NCBI RefSeq assembly: GCF_900102875.1
Contig: NZ_FNGH01000006.1
Coordinates: 124,001-188,000, forward strand
Reading direction: 5' to 3'
Source of the DNA: Franzmannia pantelleriensis
Lineage (GTDB): Bacteria; Pseudomonadota; Gammaproteobacteria; Pseudomonadales; Halomonadaceae
Length of the DNA stretch: 64,000 nt
This document shows, piece after piece, positions 56,700-64,000 of this stretch. The translations under genes were made by a program, and so were the position numbers. Position 1 is the stretch's first letter; every line of letters starts with the position of its first letter. Below the pieces are notes generated by a model. It worked only from the letters and a program-made list of their open reading frames with translations. It searched no databases and was not told the origin of the DNA.

Positions 56700-56960
56700 C
56701 TAGCCGGTGCTGAGCTCCAGTGCGCTGATGCGCTGCAGTGCCTGCTCACGGTGGCTGCCGCAGAGCTCGGCATCGAAGTCGAAGTCCCGGCACACCGCCG
56801 GGCGCTGCGGGTCGCCGAATAGCCGGCACAGGTTGTCTTCATCGAGCTGCGCGCAGCGCACCCCGGCTGGCTTGCCATCCGGCATGCCGGGGATCGGCGA
56901 GCTGATCGAGGGGGCGATGCAGCAGGCCCCACAGCCCGGTCGGCAGCCCGCCTCGCTCAC
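56700..56960 (-). CDS. YkgJ-family cysteine cluster protein
   Basis: 86 residues from a GTG at 56960 that overlaps the queD stop (GTGA). Cys-rich pattern: CRPGCGACC near the N terminus, then [12 protein letters not shown] and AVCRDF, giving about nine Cys for zinc or Fe-S binding (PF03692). Function unknown. Its position as the last gene of the queuosine operon suggests a link. Confidence 0.8.
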   Translation of the reverse strand: MSEAGCRPGCGACCIAPSISSPIPGMPDGKPAGVRCAQLDEDNLCRLFGDPQRPAVCRDFDFDAELCGSHREQALQRISALELSTG

Positions 56961-57793
56961 GGCCCCGCCTCGGCCATGGCCCCCTTGTCGATGCCCTCGA
57001 AGGCTTTGACCTTGATGCGCTCACCGCACTCTCGAGCGATCCGCTCGGCGAGCCAGGCAGCGATGTGCTCGACGGTGGTCGGGCACGGCAGGATTGCGCA
57101 GCGCGCCCGGGGCAGGCGCATGACGAAGTTGCCCTGAGGTGCGCGATAACGACACGTCAAGGCGTCGCTATCGGCGTCGCTGCTTACGTCCTCGGCGTCG
57201 ACCAGATAGCGGTCGGCCAGCCAGGCGGCCCAGCGCGCCTCCAGGCCGACATCGCGCTGTCCCTGGCGCCAGATCTCGAGGCGCGAGCGGTGGCCGTGGG
57301 CGATGCGCTGACAGTTGCCGGCATGCCGCTTGAGGCCATGACTGTAGGTAAAGGCAGCGCCGTCGATGGCCTCATCGCGCAGCGCCAGGCGGATCGCCTC
57401 GACCCTAGGTGGCGGGCGTCGCATCAGCTCCTTGGCCAGGTGCTCGCCGAGCCGCTCGGCGCTTACGGCCTGCCAGGGCAGCAGGGTGAAGGCCTGGCGC
57501 GGACCACGTACCTCCATGGGGTAGGGCAGCTGGGTGCGTATCGACAGCCCCTCGCGGCACTCCTGCACGCTGATGCCTGGTGCGCGGCTCGGCACCAGCA
57601 GCGTATGGTCGGCGCCGGCGTCCAGTCGTGACTTGATCCACGGCTTGACCTCACCGAAGTCGAACAGCATGCCATCTTCGCCCAGCGCGCCATCCAGCTC
57701 GGCATCCACGTGCCAGCTGGCGCCGATCAGCCCGCGATTTGGGCACCACAGCGAGACATCGAGCTGGGTCAGGCGATTCACGAATAGTGTCAT
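56957..57793 (-). CDS. queD: Two-domain 6-carboxytetrahydropterin synthase-like protein
   Basis: 278 residues, twice the length of QueD (about 120). C-terminal half (about 150-278) has the zinc/active site: [20 protein letters not shown] (His, Cys, HGH), [13 protein letters not shown]-like [15 protein letters not shown], and the late Glu. The N-terminal half keeps the tunnel fold outline ([36 protein letters not shown]), but the zinc HxH has become a non-ligand GAS. Makes the 6-carboxy-tetrahydropterin intermediate for preQ0. Operon with queE and queC; overlaps queE by 4 bp. Confidence 0.85.
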   Translation of the reverse strand: MTLFVNRLTQLDVSLWCPNRGLIGASWHVDAELDGALGEDGMLFDFGEVKPWIKSRLDAGADHTLLVPSRAPGISVQECREGLSIRTQLPYPMEVRGPRQAFTLLPWQAVSAERLGEHLAKELMRRPPPRVEAIRLALRDEAIDGAAFTYSHGLKRHAGNCQRIAHGHRSRLEIWRQGQRDVGLEARWAAWLADRYLVDAEDVSSDADSDALTCRYRAPQGNFVMRLPRARCAILPCPTTVEHIAAWLAERIARECGERIKVKAFEGIDKGAMAEAGP

Positions 57794-58434
57794 GCAAACC
57801 CCGCGATCTTGTGCGTCTGCAGCGAGAGCTGCCAGCGTGGCGTGGCCAGGCAGTAGGCCAGCGTCGCCTCGAGGGTGGTACCGTCGCGGCCCTGGGGAGC
57901 CAGATCCATTGGCTGCAGGTAGAAATGTTGGAAGTCGAGTTCGGCGAAACGCTCCGGCGGCGCCGCCGACTGCGGATAGACCAGCTTGAGCTCGTCGCCG
58001 CCAGTCACGGCCAGTCGACTGGCTCCTTTGGGGCTGACACATAGCCAGTCGATGCCGGGGGGCGGCGCCAGGGTGCCGTTGGTCTCCACGGCGATCTCGA
58101 AGCCTCTCGCGTGCATGGCCTCGATCAGAGCGGTATCCAGCTGCAGTAGCGGCTCGCCACCGGTGAACACCACATAGGGCGTGGCGCCGTGACTGCGGGC
58201 CGGCCACTGGCCCAGCAGATGATCGGCGAGGGCATCGGCGCTGCTGAAGCGTCCGCCGCCTGGGCCATCGGTGCCCACGAAATCGGTGTCGCAGAACTGG
58301 CAAACGCTGGTGGCGCGATCCTGTTCGCGACCGCTCCATAGGTTGCAGCCGCTGAAGCGACAGAACACGCTGGCGCGCCCGGCGCGGGCGCCTTCGCCCT
58401 GCAGGGTGTAGAAGGCTTCCTTGACGTGATACAT
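57790..58434 (-). CDS. queE: 7-carboxy-7-deazaguanine synthase (radical SAM)
   Basis: 214 residues. Rearranges 6-carboxy-THPt to CDG. N-terminal YTLQGEGARAGRASVFCRFSGC-type start. Its cluster is the QueE variant: Cys31, then Cys45 and Cys48 (CQFCDTDF), a C-x14-C-x2-C spacing in place of the canonical CX3CX2C. FTGGEPLLQL follows. Start TGATG overlaps the queC stop. Confidence 0.94.
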   Translation of the reverse strand: MYHVKEAFYTLQGEGARAGRASVFCRFSGCNLWSGREQDRATSVCQFCDTDFVGTDGPGGGRFSSADALADHLLGQWPARSHGATPYVVFTGGEPLLQLDTALIEAMHARGFEIAVETNGTLAPPPGIDWLCVSPKGASRLAVTGGDELKLVYPQSAAPPERFAELDFQHFYLQPMDLAPQGRDGTTLEATLAYCLATPRWQLSLQTHKIAGFA

Positions 58435-59150
58435 CAGCGGGGTGCTCCACCGGCAGATGATGAAGCGTCGCTGTCGGGCCGCTCGACATAGCCAAGCGGA
58501 TCGCTCGCGCCATTGGCGGCGAAGGCCGCCAGGCGCTCGCGACAGCTGCCACAGGTGCCGCAGGCCAGCTCGCCGCCTAGATAGCAGGTCCAGGTCTCGG
58601 CGTAGTCGAGACCCATGGCCAGCCCGTCGGCGAGGATCTCGTCCTTGCCGCGGCGCAGGTAGGGCGCAACGATCTCCACCGCATCGAAGTTGGCGATCGC
58701 TGCCACTGCGTTCATCTTGTCGACGAACGCCGGACGGCAGTCGGGGTAGAGCACATGGTCACCGCCGTGGGCGCCGTAGTAGACCCGGGGCGCGCCGATG
58801 TTGACCGCCTGGGCGATGGCCAGCGAGAGCAGGATCATGTTGCGGTTGGGTACCACGGTCGCCGCCAGGTTGTCGGCGTCGTAGTCGCCGCTGGGCATCT
58901 CGCGACTAGCATCGGTGAGCGCCGAGTTGTCGATCAGGCCGTGAATGGCGCGAATATCGATGACCTGATGTGCCACGCCGAGGCGCTGGCAAACGGCGCG
59001 TGCGGCGTCTAATTCGCGGGCGTGGCGCTGGCCGTAGTCGAACGACAGTGCGTGGACATGATGGCCATCGCGCAGCGCACGGTGAAGAACGGTATACGAA
59101 TCCATGCCGCCGGAGTAGATCACCACGGCGGGTCGAGCATCGGTTGTCAT
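58434..59150 (-). CDS. queC: 7-cyano-7-deazaguanine synthase
   Basis: Converts CDG to preQ0 with ATP and ammonia. 238 residues from ATG 59150. PP-loop IYSGGMDSYTVLHRAL, SFDYGQRH, NRNMILLSLAIAQAVNIG, and the zinc Cys set in CGTCGSCRERLAAF with an earlier Cys. First gene of queC-queE-queD-ykgJ. The 137 bp to the divergent gene show no preQ1-riboswitch core. Confidence 0.95.
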   Translation of the reverse strand: MTTDARPAVVIYSGGMDSYTVLHRALRDGHHVHALSFDYGQRHARELDAARAVCQRLGVAHQVIDIRAIHGLIDNSALTDASREMPSGDYDADNLAATVVPNRNMILLSLAIAQAVNIGAPRVYYGAHGGDHVLYPDCRPAFVDKMNAVAAIANFDAVEIVAPYLRRGKDEILADGLAMGLDYAETWTCYLGGELACGTCGSCRERLAAFAANGASDPLGYVERPDSDASSSAGGAPR

Positions 59151-59287
59151 GGGAAAGCCCCTGTCGGAGAATTTGTCCGGGGTCCGGTCCGGTGGCGGCA
59201 TATTGTAGCCGTGACGCCAGGGCCTGGCTATACGCCGGCCGTACCGGTACTCTCGGGACAGCGTCGTCACCACTGCAAGGGATCGTC

Positions 59288-59698
59288 ATGGCCACCATCG
59301 AACACAGTGCCATTCTACCGGCCCCCCCGGAGCGGGTATTCGCCCTGCTCGAGCGGGTGGAGGACTTCGCCGACTATTCCGACCTGATCGAGGCCATCGA
59401 GCCGCTCGGCGGCCAGCGCTATCGCTGGCACATCCACGCGGTGGGCATGGACTGGACCTTCGACGTCGAGATCACCGAGCGCCAGGCACCCGAACGGCTG
59501 GCATGGGAGTCCTTGGATGGCGTGCGTAACCAGGGCTGCTACCGGCTGCGCCAAGTCGACGATGGCACCGAGGTATCGTTGACCATCGACTACCGCATCA
59601 ATAACCGGCTGCTGGAGCGGGCCGTCAATCGGGCCGCCAAGCCGCTGGTCAGCAAAGTCAGTCGGCAGATTCTGGCGCGTGTCGAAGCGCGGCTATAA
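59288..59698 (+). CDS. SRPBCC (START/Bet v1-like) family protein
   Basis: 136 residues from ATG 59288. Polyketide-cyclase/SRPBCC fold: MATIEHSAILPAPPERVFAL start, then VEITERQAPERLAWESLDGVRN and SLTIDYRINNRLLERAVN. Binds hydrophobic ligands in a pocket; RatA-type ribosome factors share the fold, but nothing identifies the partner. Divergent from queC. Confidence 0.75.
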   Translation: MATIEHSAILPAPPERVFALLERVEDFADYSDLIEAIEPLGGQRYRWHIHAVGMDWTFDVEITERQAPERLAWESLDGVRNQGCYRLRQVDDGTEVSLTIDYRINNRLLERAVNRAAKPLVSKVSRQILARVEARL

Positions 59699-59797
59699 AC
59701 CGCAGCGGCGATGCATAAAAAGCGCTATCGCGGCACCGCGGCAGGGCCTATATTAGCGCTGTCGGAGCAGCAGCTCCTATACCTGGAACCTGACGTC

Positions 59798-59944
59798 ATG
59801 TGGAAGAGCTTGATGCTGTGCGTGTCGATCCTGGTCGTGCAACTCGGCGTGTTGCACTACATCGACCAGCGAATTCAACCGGGTAACCCGGCCTCGTCGA
59901 TGCTGACCCAGCAGGATGACGATACGCCCCCGCCGATGGGTTAA
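59798..59944 (+). CDS. Possible small single-pass membrane protein
   Basis: 48 residues from ATG 59798 (in-frame ATG at 59711 gives 77). One hydrophobic segment (SLMLCVSILVVQLGVLHYI, residues 4-22) followed by a polar acidic/Pro tail. A TATATT lies about 45 bp upstream, but the ribosome site is weak. The 171 bp after it (59945-60115) contain no further gene that I can support. Confidence 0.35.
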   Translation: MWKSLMLCVSILVVQLGVLHYIDQRIQPGNPASSMLTQQDDDTPPPMG

Positions 59945-60115
59945 CTGTTGCCGGCCTCGCTCGGGACTGATCCGCCGCCGGCGTCCCTCGCTACCGACGC
60001 TGCTTTCTTTACTAGCGATTCGGAGATGGTTTGACGGTAGACGGCATGATGTTGGCGGTGTTTCGTGGCACTATTGGGGCCTTTTGAACCGGCTGCGGAT
60101 GCTCTGGAAGGCTCA

Positions 60116-60814
60116 ATGCAAAGCGACATAAACGATGAGGTGCGCGAAGCGCGCGGCCACTGGCGGCTGGTGGCGATTGGGGCATCGATTCTGATGGCCG
60201 TACTGCTGTGGATCTGGCAATCGCCTGACTTGAGCGCGTTTCGCCAATGGGCCGATGAGGCATCTCACCATCCGTTGACCATGCTGGCGGTAATGGCAGT
60301 GATGGCGGTGACCCTGGCCGTGGGCCTCCCGGGCAGCATTGGCCTGTGGTTGATCGCGCCTTTCCATCCGCCGTGGGTGGCGACGCTGATGCTCATTCTC
60401 GGCAGTGTCACCGGGGCGCTCGGCGCCTACTGGTTGGCCGCCACCTTTCGCCAGCGTTATACCCCCAAGGGGCTGACGCGGCGCATCATGTTTGTCATGA
60501 GTCGGCGCAGCGATGCGCTGACCCAGTGCGCCTTCCGCGTCCTGCCAGGCTTTCCCCACTCAGTGATCAACTATGCTGCCGGTCTGCTGCACCTGCCGCT
60601 GCGCACCTTCGTGGTTGCTGCGGTGATCGGCCTGGGTGTCAAGTGGGCCGTGTATGCCAGCGCCATTCACGGCGCCCTGGAGGCGGTCGAAACCGGCGAT
60701 GCGCTTAGCGTCGACGTCATCCTGCCGCTGCTGGCGCTGGCCGCACTGCTGCTGCTGGGTGCCGGCGTACGGCGTGCCGTGGAGCGCCGCCGCGAGGAAG
60801 AGAGCGAAGGCTGA
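60116..60814 (+). CDS. TVP38/TMEM64 (SNARE-associated, DedA-like) membrane protein
   Basis: 232 residues from ATG 60116 (GGAAGG upstream). Five to six hydrophobic segments: about 20-37, 55-75, 80-100, 100-130, 155-185, 200-225. LGSVTGALGAYWLAATFRQRY and LTQCAFRVLPGFPHSVINYAAGL are typical of PF09335. Members affect lipid flipping or membrane stress; substrate unknown. The protein ends in a short basic/acidic tail. Convergent with the GGDEF gene. Confidence 0.8.
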   Translation: MQSDINDEVREARGHWRLVAIGASILMAVLLWIWQSPDLSAFRQWADEASHHPLTMLAVMAVMAVTLAVGLPGSIGLWLIAPFHPPWVATLMLILGSVTGALGAYWLAATFRQRYTPKGLTRRIMFVMSRRSDALTQCAFRVLPGFPHSVINYAAGLLHLPLRTFVVAAVIGLGVKWAVYASAIHGALEAVETGDALSVDVILPLLALAALLLLGAGVRRAVERRREEESEG

Positions 60815-60817
60815 ACG

Positions 60818-62419
60818 TCAGGCGCTGTGCGACTGGTCGCGGAACACCGCCCCGTCGCCATAGTGGACAATACGGCCGCGTCCGGCACGCTTGGCAACAT
60901 ACATCGCCTGGTCGGCGGCCTGGATCAGGTCGTCGGCGTCGACAAAGTCGCCGTCAGCCAGGCTCACCACACCCATCGATGCACTGACGCGAATCTCGCT
61001 GTGGTCGACGCTCCTTGCCAGCGCGTGCGTCGCCATGCGCTGCTGCAGCGTCTCGGCGAGGCGTGTGGCGGCCTCGCGCCCGCCGCCCGGCAAGAACAGC
61101 AAGAACTCCTCCCCGCCATAGCGCCCGCCCAATACCGTCGGACTCATCAACTCCCGCAGCAGGCCGGCGAAGCCCTTGAGCACCTCGTCGCCGAGGCGAT
61201 GCCCGTAGCGGTCGTTGAGCTGCTTGAAAAAGTCCAGGTCGATGAACACTAAGCTGAGCGCCAGGCGTTGATCGAGCGCCTCACGGAAGTGCTGCTCGAG
61301 CAGGGCTTCCAGATGGGCACGATTGTAGAGGCCGGTGAGGGTGTCATGGCGCACTCGCTGGGTGAGATCGGCCTGACGCTGATGCAGGCGCTCGAGCTCC
61401 AGGTGCTGGTCGAGCAGCTGCTGGCTGAGCTTGAGGTGGTGGGCATGCAGCTGCTGCTTGGCCCTCAGCAGGGTGCCGATGGCATCGAATCCCACCGGGC
61501 AGGTGATGTGCATCAGCTCGGCGGTGGTCGGCAGGGTGTCCTGCAGGCCACACAGTCGCTCGATCAGTGCGTCTTGATCGATCTCGAGGGTACTTGATAG
61601 ACGCTGCAAAATACGGATCATCAGCGTATCGTCGGCGGAGACAGACTCTGCAAGGCCGTCGAGCCAGGCCTCGGCCAACGGTCCCGAGGCGTTCACGCAG
61701 CGTTGTTCGGTGGTGGTCTGAGCGAGTGGTAGGTGGCTGTCGGCGATCCCGCGCACCAGTCTTTTGGGTAATCCCCAGTGTTGAGCAAGCCAGGCCCCGA
61801 CCAGGGCGTGATCGCAGCCCCACGCCTTGAGCTCGGCGGCACTCAGTGCCTCATGGTGCTCGGTGCTCGACAAGAGGGCCGCATAGCCCCGTGGCAGGCA
61901 GGCATCCAGGGCCAGCATGCCGATATCCTGCAGTAGCCCCAGCGTGAAGGCGCGGCCCGGTGACGGGTGCGCCAGATGCTTGGCCAGCATGTGGCTGGTC
62001 AGGGCGCTGATCAAGGCACGCTGCCAGAAACGGTTCAGGTCAAGGCCGGGCACCCGCGTCGACTGTTGCTGTGCGAGGCCGAAGCCGAGTGCCACCGACA
62101 GCGTCGCATCGACCCCCAGGCGGGTAATTGCCTCATGGCAGGTCTCGACCGGGGTGTCGTAGGCGTGAAAAACACTGTTGGCCAGTCCCAGCATGCGCAG
62201 CGTCAGCGCCGGGTCGCGCTCGATGACGGCGGTGAATTCCTGCAGGTTGGTATCGGGAGAGTCGGCCAGGGTGACGATCTGCATCACGACACTGGGCAGC
62301 GAGGGCAAGCCGCAGTGTGTGTTCAGTACCTCGGCCAACGCCTCGGGTAGCGTCACGGGGGTGTCGTCTGGCCCGGCAGCGCGGCCCGTAGCGCTGTCTT
62401 GCTTTACGAAGGGGGGCAT
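60818..62419 (-). CDS. HDOD-GGDEF diguanylate cyclase
   Basis: 533 residues from ATG 62419 (GGAG 7 bp ahead); the open frame extends 39 codons upstream. HDOD domain about 30-240 (LPSLPSVVMQIVTLADSP, AITRLGVDATLSVALG, GLLQDIGMLALDACLP). A coiled-coil linker spans about 320-355, then a GGDEF domain (about 360-525) with FIDLDFFKQLNDRYGHRLGDEVL and the active loop GGEEF (RYGGEEFLLFL), so it should make c-di-GMP. An RxxD inhibitory site is not evident at the standard position. Borders the flagellar cluster. Confidence 0.88.
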   Translation of the reverse strand: MPPFVKQDSATGRAAGPDDTPVTLPEALAEVLNTHCGLPSLPSVVMQIVTLADSPDTNLQEFTAVIERDPALTLRMLGLANSVFHAYDTPVETCHEAITRLGVDATLSVALGFGLAQQQSTRVPGLDLNRFWQRALISALTSHMLAKHLAHPSPGRAFTLGLLQDIGMLALDACLPRGYAALLSSTEHHEALSAAELKAWGCDHALVGAWLAQHWGLPKRLVRGIADSHLPLAQTTTEQRCVNASGPLAEAWLDGLAESVSADDTLMIRILQRLSSTLEIDQDALIERLCGLQDTLPTTAELMHITCPVGFDAIGTLLRAKQQLHAHHLKLSQQLLDQHLELERLHQRQADLTQRVRHDTLTGLYNRAHLEALLEQHFREALDQRLALSLVFIDLDFFKQLNDRYGHRLGDEVLKGFAGLLRELMSPTVLGGRYGGEEFLLFLPGGGREAATRLAETLQQRMATHALARSVDHSEIRVSASMGVVSLADGDFVDADDLIQAADQAMYVAKRAGRGRIVHYGDGAVFRDQSHSA

Positions 62420-62543
62420 GCCGGGTCTCCGTCCCTGCTGTGCCAGGCGCCGCGAAGACCAAAAGGACAGCGTGCTTACCTGACTAATGTTATATCGGTG
62501 TAACCGACTATTAATCAGGCGTTGCGTTGAGGTCAAGGCCGGA

Positions 62544-62996
62544 TCAGGCTTGCGAGGCGATTCCTGCCAGTCCCCTGCGCTTGGCCTGACCGTCCGGCCC
62601 GTAGAGCGCCTTGCCGGCGGCTTCGTGCAGGAAGTTGAGCGTGCGTTGATTGTGATTGAGGCGGGTGGTGATCAACTCACCGTTCTGGGCATTCAGGAGG
62701 CGGGCACGCTCGGCAAGGTCACGCATCGCAAGCCAGCCGTCGAGGCAGCCTGCATCACGCGCGGCGGCTTCGGCGCCAGGCAGCCCTTCGGCGTAGCCGA
62801 GCTTGTGCTGGGCGCTGCGGCGCTGGCTCTCGAGGTGGTCGAGTTCGTCGAACAGGGCCTGCTTACCGGCTGCCAGCTCGTTGAGATGCTGGCCATCCAC
62901 GCGGCCGGCGCAGAGCGCTTCGCGTTCCTGCTCGAGCAGCGTGACTAGCGACTCCAGGCGCTGCTGCTGGCGGGCAAGGTGGGCGGCCAGGCTCAT
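62544..62996 (-). CDS. flgN: Flagellar chaperone FlgN
   Basis: 150 residues, entirely helical/coiled. Chaperone for hook-associated proteins FlgK/FlgL. LLEQEREALCAGRVDGQHLNEL near the N terminus and NHNQRTLNFLHEAAGKALYGPDG near the C terminus fit the family. Overlaps flgM by 4 bp (ATGA), the usual flgMN order. Confidence 0.85.
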   Translation of the reverse strand: MSLAAHLARQQQRLESLVTLLEQEREALCAGRVDGQHLNELAAGKQALFDELDHLESQRRSAQHKLGYAEGLPGAEAAARDAGCLDGWLAMRDLAERARLLNAQNGELITTRLNHNQRTLNFLHEAAGKALYGPDGQAKRRGLAGIASQA

Positions 62997-63289
62997 GTGC
63001 GCGGGGTGCCGCTGTCATCGCCCAGCATGTTGCGCACGCTGTCGATCAAGCCATCGGCGATGCGCTCGGCACGGATGTCGAGCTTGCCCTCGCTGATCGC
63101 CTGGCGAATCTCCTCGACGCGGGCCATGTCGATGTCCTGGCCGCTGCTGGCGCCGGTGTCACTCAGATGCGTCACCGCCGCCGGGCTGCCGGGCTTGGCC
63201 GGCGCGTTGCCGGTCGCCGCCGTCTTGCTGGTGTTGCTGGCCTCGCCTTGCGTGGGGCGCGCCAGCGGGTGGGAGCTATCGATTTTCAC
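62993..63289 (-). CDS. flgM: Anti-sigma-28 factor FlgM
   Basis: 98 residues. Holds FliA until it is exported through the hook. Disordered Ser/Thr/Ala/Pro-rich N-terminal half, then the sigma-binding part: MARVEEIRQAISEGKLDIRAERIADGLI. A clear FliA promoter precedes it, giving feedback. Confidence 0.93.
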   Translation of the reverse strand: MKIDSSHPLARPTQGEASNTSKTAATGNAPAKPGSPAAVTHLSDTGASSGQDIDMARVEEIRQAISEGKLDIRAERIADGLIDSVRNMLGDDSGTPRT

Positions 63290-63322
63290 GGGAAAGCCTC
63301 TCTCGCTCAGTCCTTTCCCCTA

Positions 63323-63349
63323 GTATCGGCGGGACTGGAGCGAACTTGA
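63323..63349 (-). promoter_or_regulatory. FliA (sigma-28) promoter of flgMN
   Basis: On the minus strand TCAAGTTC (63342-63349), 11-bp spacer, GCCGATAC (63323-63330), close to the consensus TAAAGTTT-N11-GCCGATAA; 34 bp ahead of the flgM ATG. Confidence 0.85.
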
Positions 63350-63376
63350 ATACTATTTTGACAATCGGTGCTGAGG

Positions 63377-64000
63377 TCAAAAATCGACACTGAGCCGATT
63401 GCGACCGCTGACCTCGGCGCTGAGAATCTCGCGATTGGCAAGCCGCACACGGATCTCGCGTCCCATGCCGCCGCTGTCCAGGGCCTGGCCTTCACGGCTG
63501 ACGGCAAAGCCGTTGCCCACTGCTTCGATGCGCACCGAGGCGCCGCGTTCCACCAGCGTAACCTCGCGCAGCTGCTGTGAGGTGATGGCGCTACCGGCGC
63601 GCAGCGCACGCGCGCTCTCCTGGCCGATAACGTCGTCGAGGTCGGTCAGCACGCCGCGCGGTAGACGACCGAGTTCGGCTTCGCTGAGCTCGAGCATCCC
63701 CGGCTCGATCAGGGTGCCGGCGGGAATGTCCTGGCGCAACACCACATAATCACCGATCACTGCGATAGAGGCTTGCATGTAGCGAACCTGCTGGCCCTGC
63801 TCACCGCAGCGCACCCCCACCGATACCCGGCCCTGGGCCGGCGACCGCTCATTGGGCATGAATGGCTCGGGGGATTCGCACGTCGGCAGGTGCGCCGAAG
63901 GTGGGTGCACCTCGATATGCACCTCACTGCCCAGCGACTGGGTGCGCTCATAGAGAAAGCCGTGCACGCGCTCGACCATCAGCTGGCGTGAGGCCTCGGC
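63377..64000 (-). CDS. flgA: Flagellar basal-body P-ring formation protein FlgA, C-terminal part
   Basis: 208 codons are open up to the right edge, so the N terminus (with the expected signal peptide) lies outside. SAF-type domain: DYVVLRQDIPAGTLIEPGML, then ALRAGSAITSQQL and VRIEAVGNGFAVSREGQALDSG, typical of FlgA. Periplasmic chaperone for the P ring. A separate unit from flgM, with its stop 28 bp ahead of the FliA promoter. Confidence 0.93.
   Translation of the reverse strand, partial: AEASRQLMVERVHGFLYERTQSLGSEVHIEVHPPSAHLPTCESPEPFMPNERSPAQGRVSVGVRCGEQGQQVRYMQASIAVIGDYVVLRQDIPAGTLIEPGMLELSEAELGRLPRGVLTDLDDVIGQESARALRAGSAITSQQLREVTLVERGASVRIEAVGNGFAVSREGQALDSGGMGREIRVRLANREILSAEVSGRNRLSVDF

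Noticed and set aside
56957-58552. 531-codon frame covering queD and queE
   Set aside because: The N-terminal part is an off-frame reading of queE; only the part from 57793 is queD.
59151-59287. preQ1 riboswitch ahead of queC
   Set aside because: No preQ1-I A-rich tail or preQ1-II stem pattern found.
59288-59698. RatA toxin
   Set aside because: Only the SRPBCC fold is supported; a partner RatB gene is absent, so the specific name is not justified.

Overview
The window is chromosomal DNA from a G+C-rich gammaproteobacterium, most likely a Halomonas-type member of the Halomonadaceae. The lexA/psrA/nagZ neighbourhood, purMN-perM-hda, divergent ppsR/ppsA and the FliA-type flgM promoter are all pseudomonad/Halomonas-like arrangements. 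The content is nearly all housekeeping genes. I see no prophage, insertion sequence, plasmid module, CRISPR array or restriction system. Gene density is high, with many 4-bp ATGA overlaps.

Layout. 1-6.6 kb: end of a coiled-coil protein gene, mrp/apbC, dcd, purMN facing perM-hda, and a lipoprotein gene. 6.7-10.9 kb: fumC, glpR/glpK with operator-like repeats, and two identical tRNA-Val(GAC) genes. 10.9-14.3 kb: a minus-strand methionine unit (metN-metI-metQ plus a free-methionine sulfoxide reductase) behind a promoter, a SAM-II-type riboswitch and an intrinsic terminator. 14.5-20.5 kb: ribE, then a nucleobase-salvage block (NCS2 purine permease, apt, gpt, ung, upp, uraA). 20.5-26 kb: a PuuR-like regulator and the molybdenum cofactor operon mobA-mobB-moeA-moaCD-moaE-moaA, in which moaC and moaD are fused. 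26-31.7 kb: a small H-NS-like protein with an AT-hook tail, an RNase J-type nuclease, purU, a CbiM-like membrane protein and a lexA-dinB operon. 31.8-36 kb: psrA, an L,D-transpeptidase, nagZ, an MscS channel and hpt.

36-44 kb: liuR with a clear operator facing a 3-hydroxyisobutyryl-CoA hydrolase, then gcdH and a CoA-transferase (glutarate/glutaryl-CoA catabolism), then divergent ppsR/ppsA. Two copies of a structured intergenic repeat of about 210 bp lie at 38.9 and 43.9 kb. 44-52.7 kb: ggt, a membrane-anchored GDPD, rraA, acnB, a DUF1289 protein and miaE. 52.8-56.7 kb: a 1299-residue SARP/BTAD-like regulator with a cyclase-like domain, an AAA ATPase and a TPR-like tail. 56.7-59.2 kb: the queuosine precursor operon queC-queE-queD-ykgJ. 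59.3-62.5 kb: an SRPBCC protein, a possible small membrane protein, a TVP38-like protein and an HDOD-GGDEF protein. 62.5-64 kb: flgN-flgM behind a FliA promoter, and flgA running off the right edge.

The strongest unusual signals are the SAM-II riboswitch/attenuator ahead of metNIQ, the MoaC-MoaD fusion, the 1299-residue signal protein, the AT-hook H-NS-like protein and the paired structured intergenic repeat.
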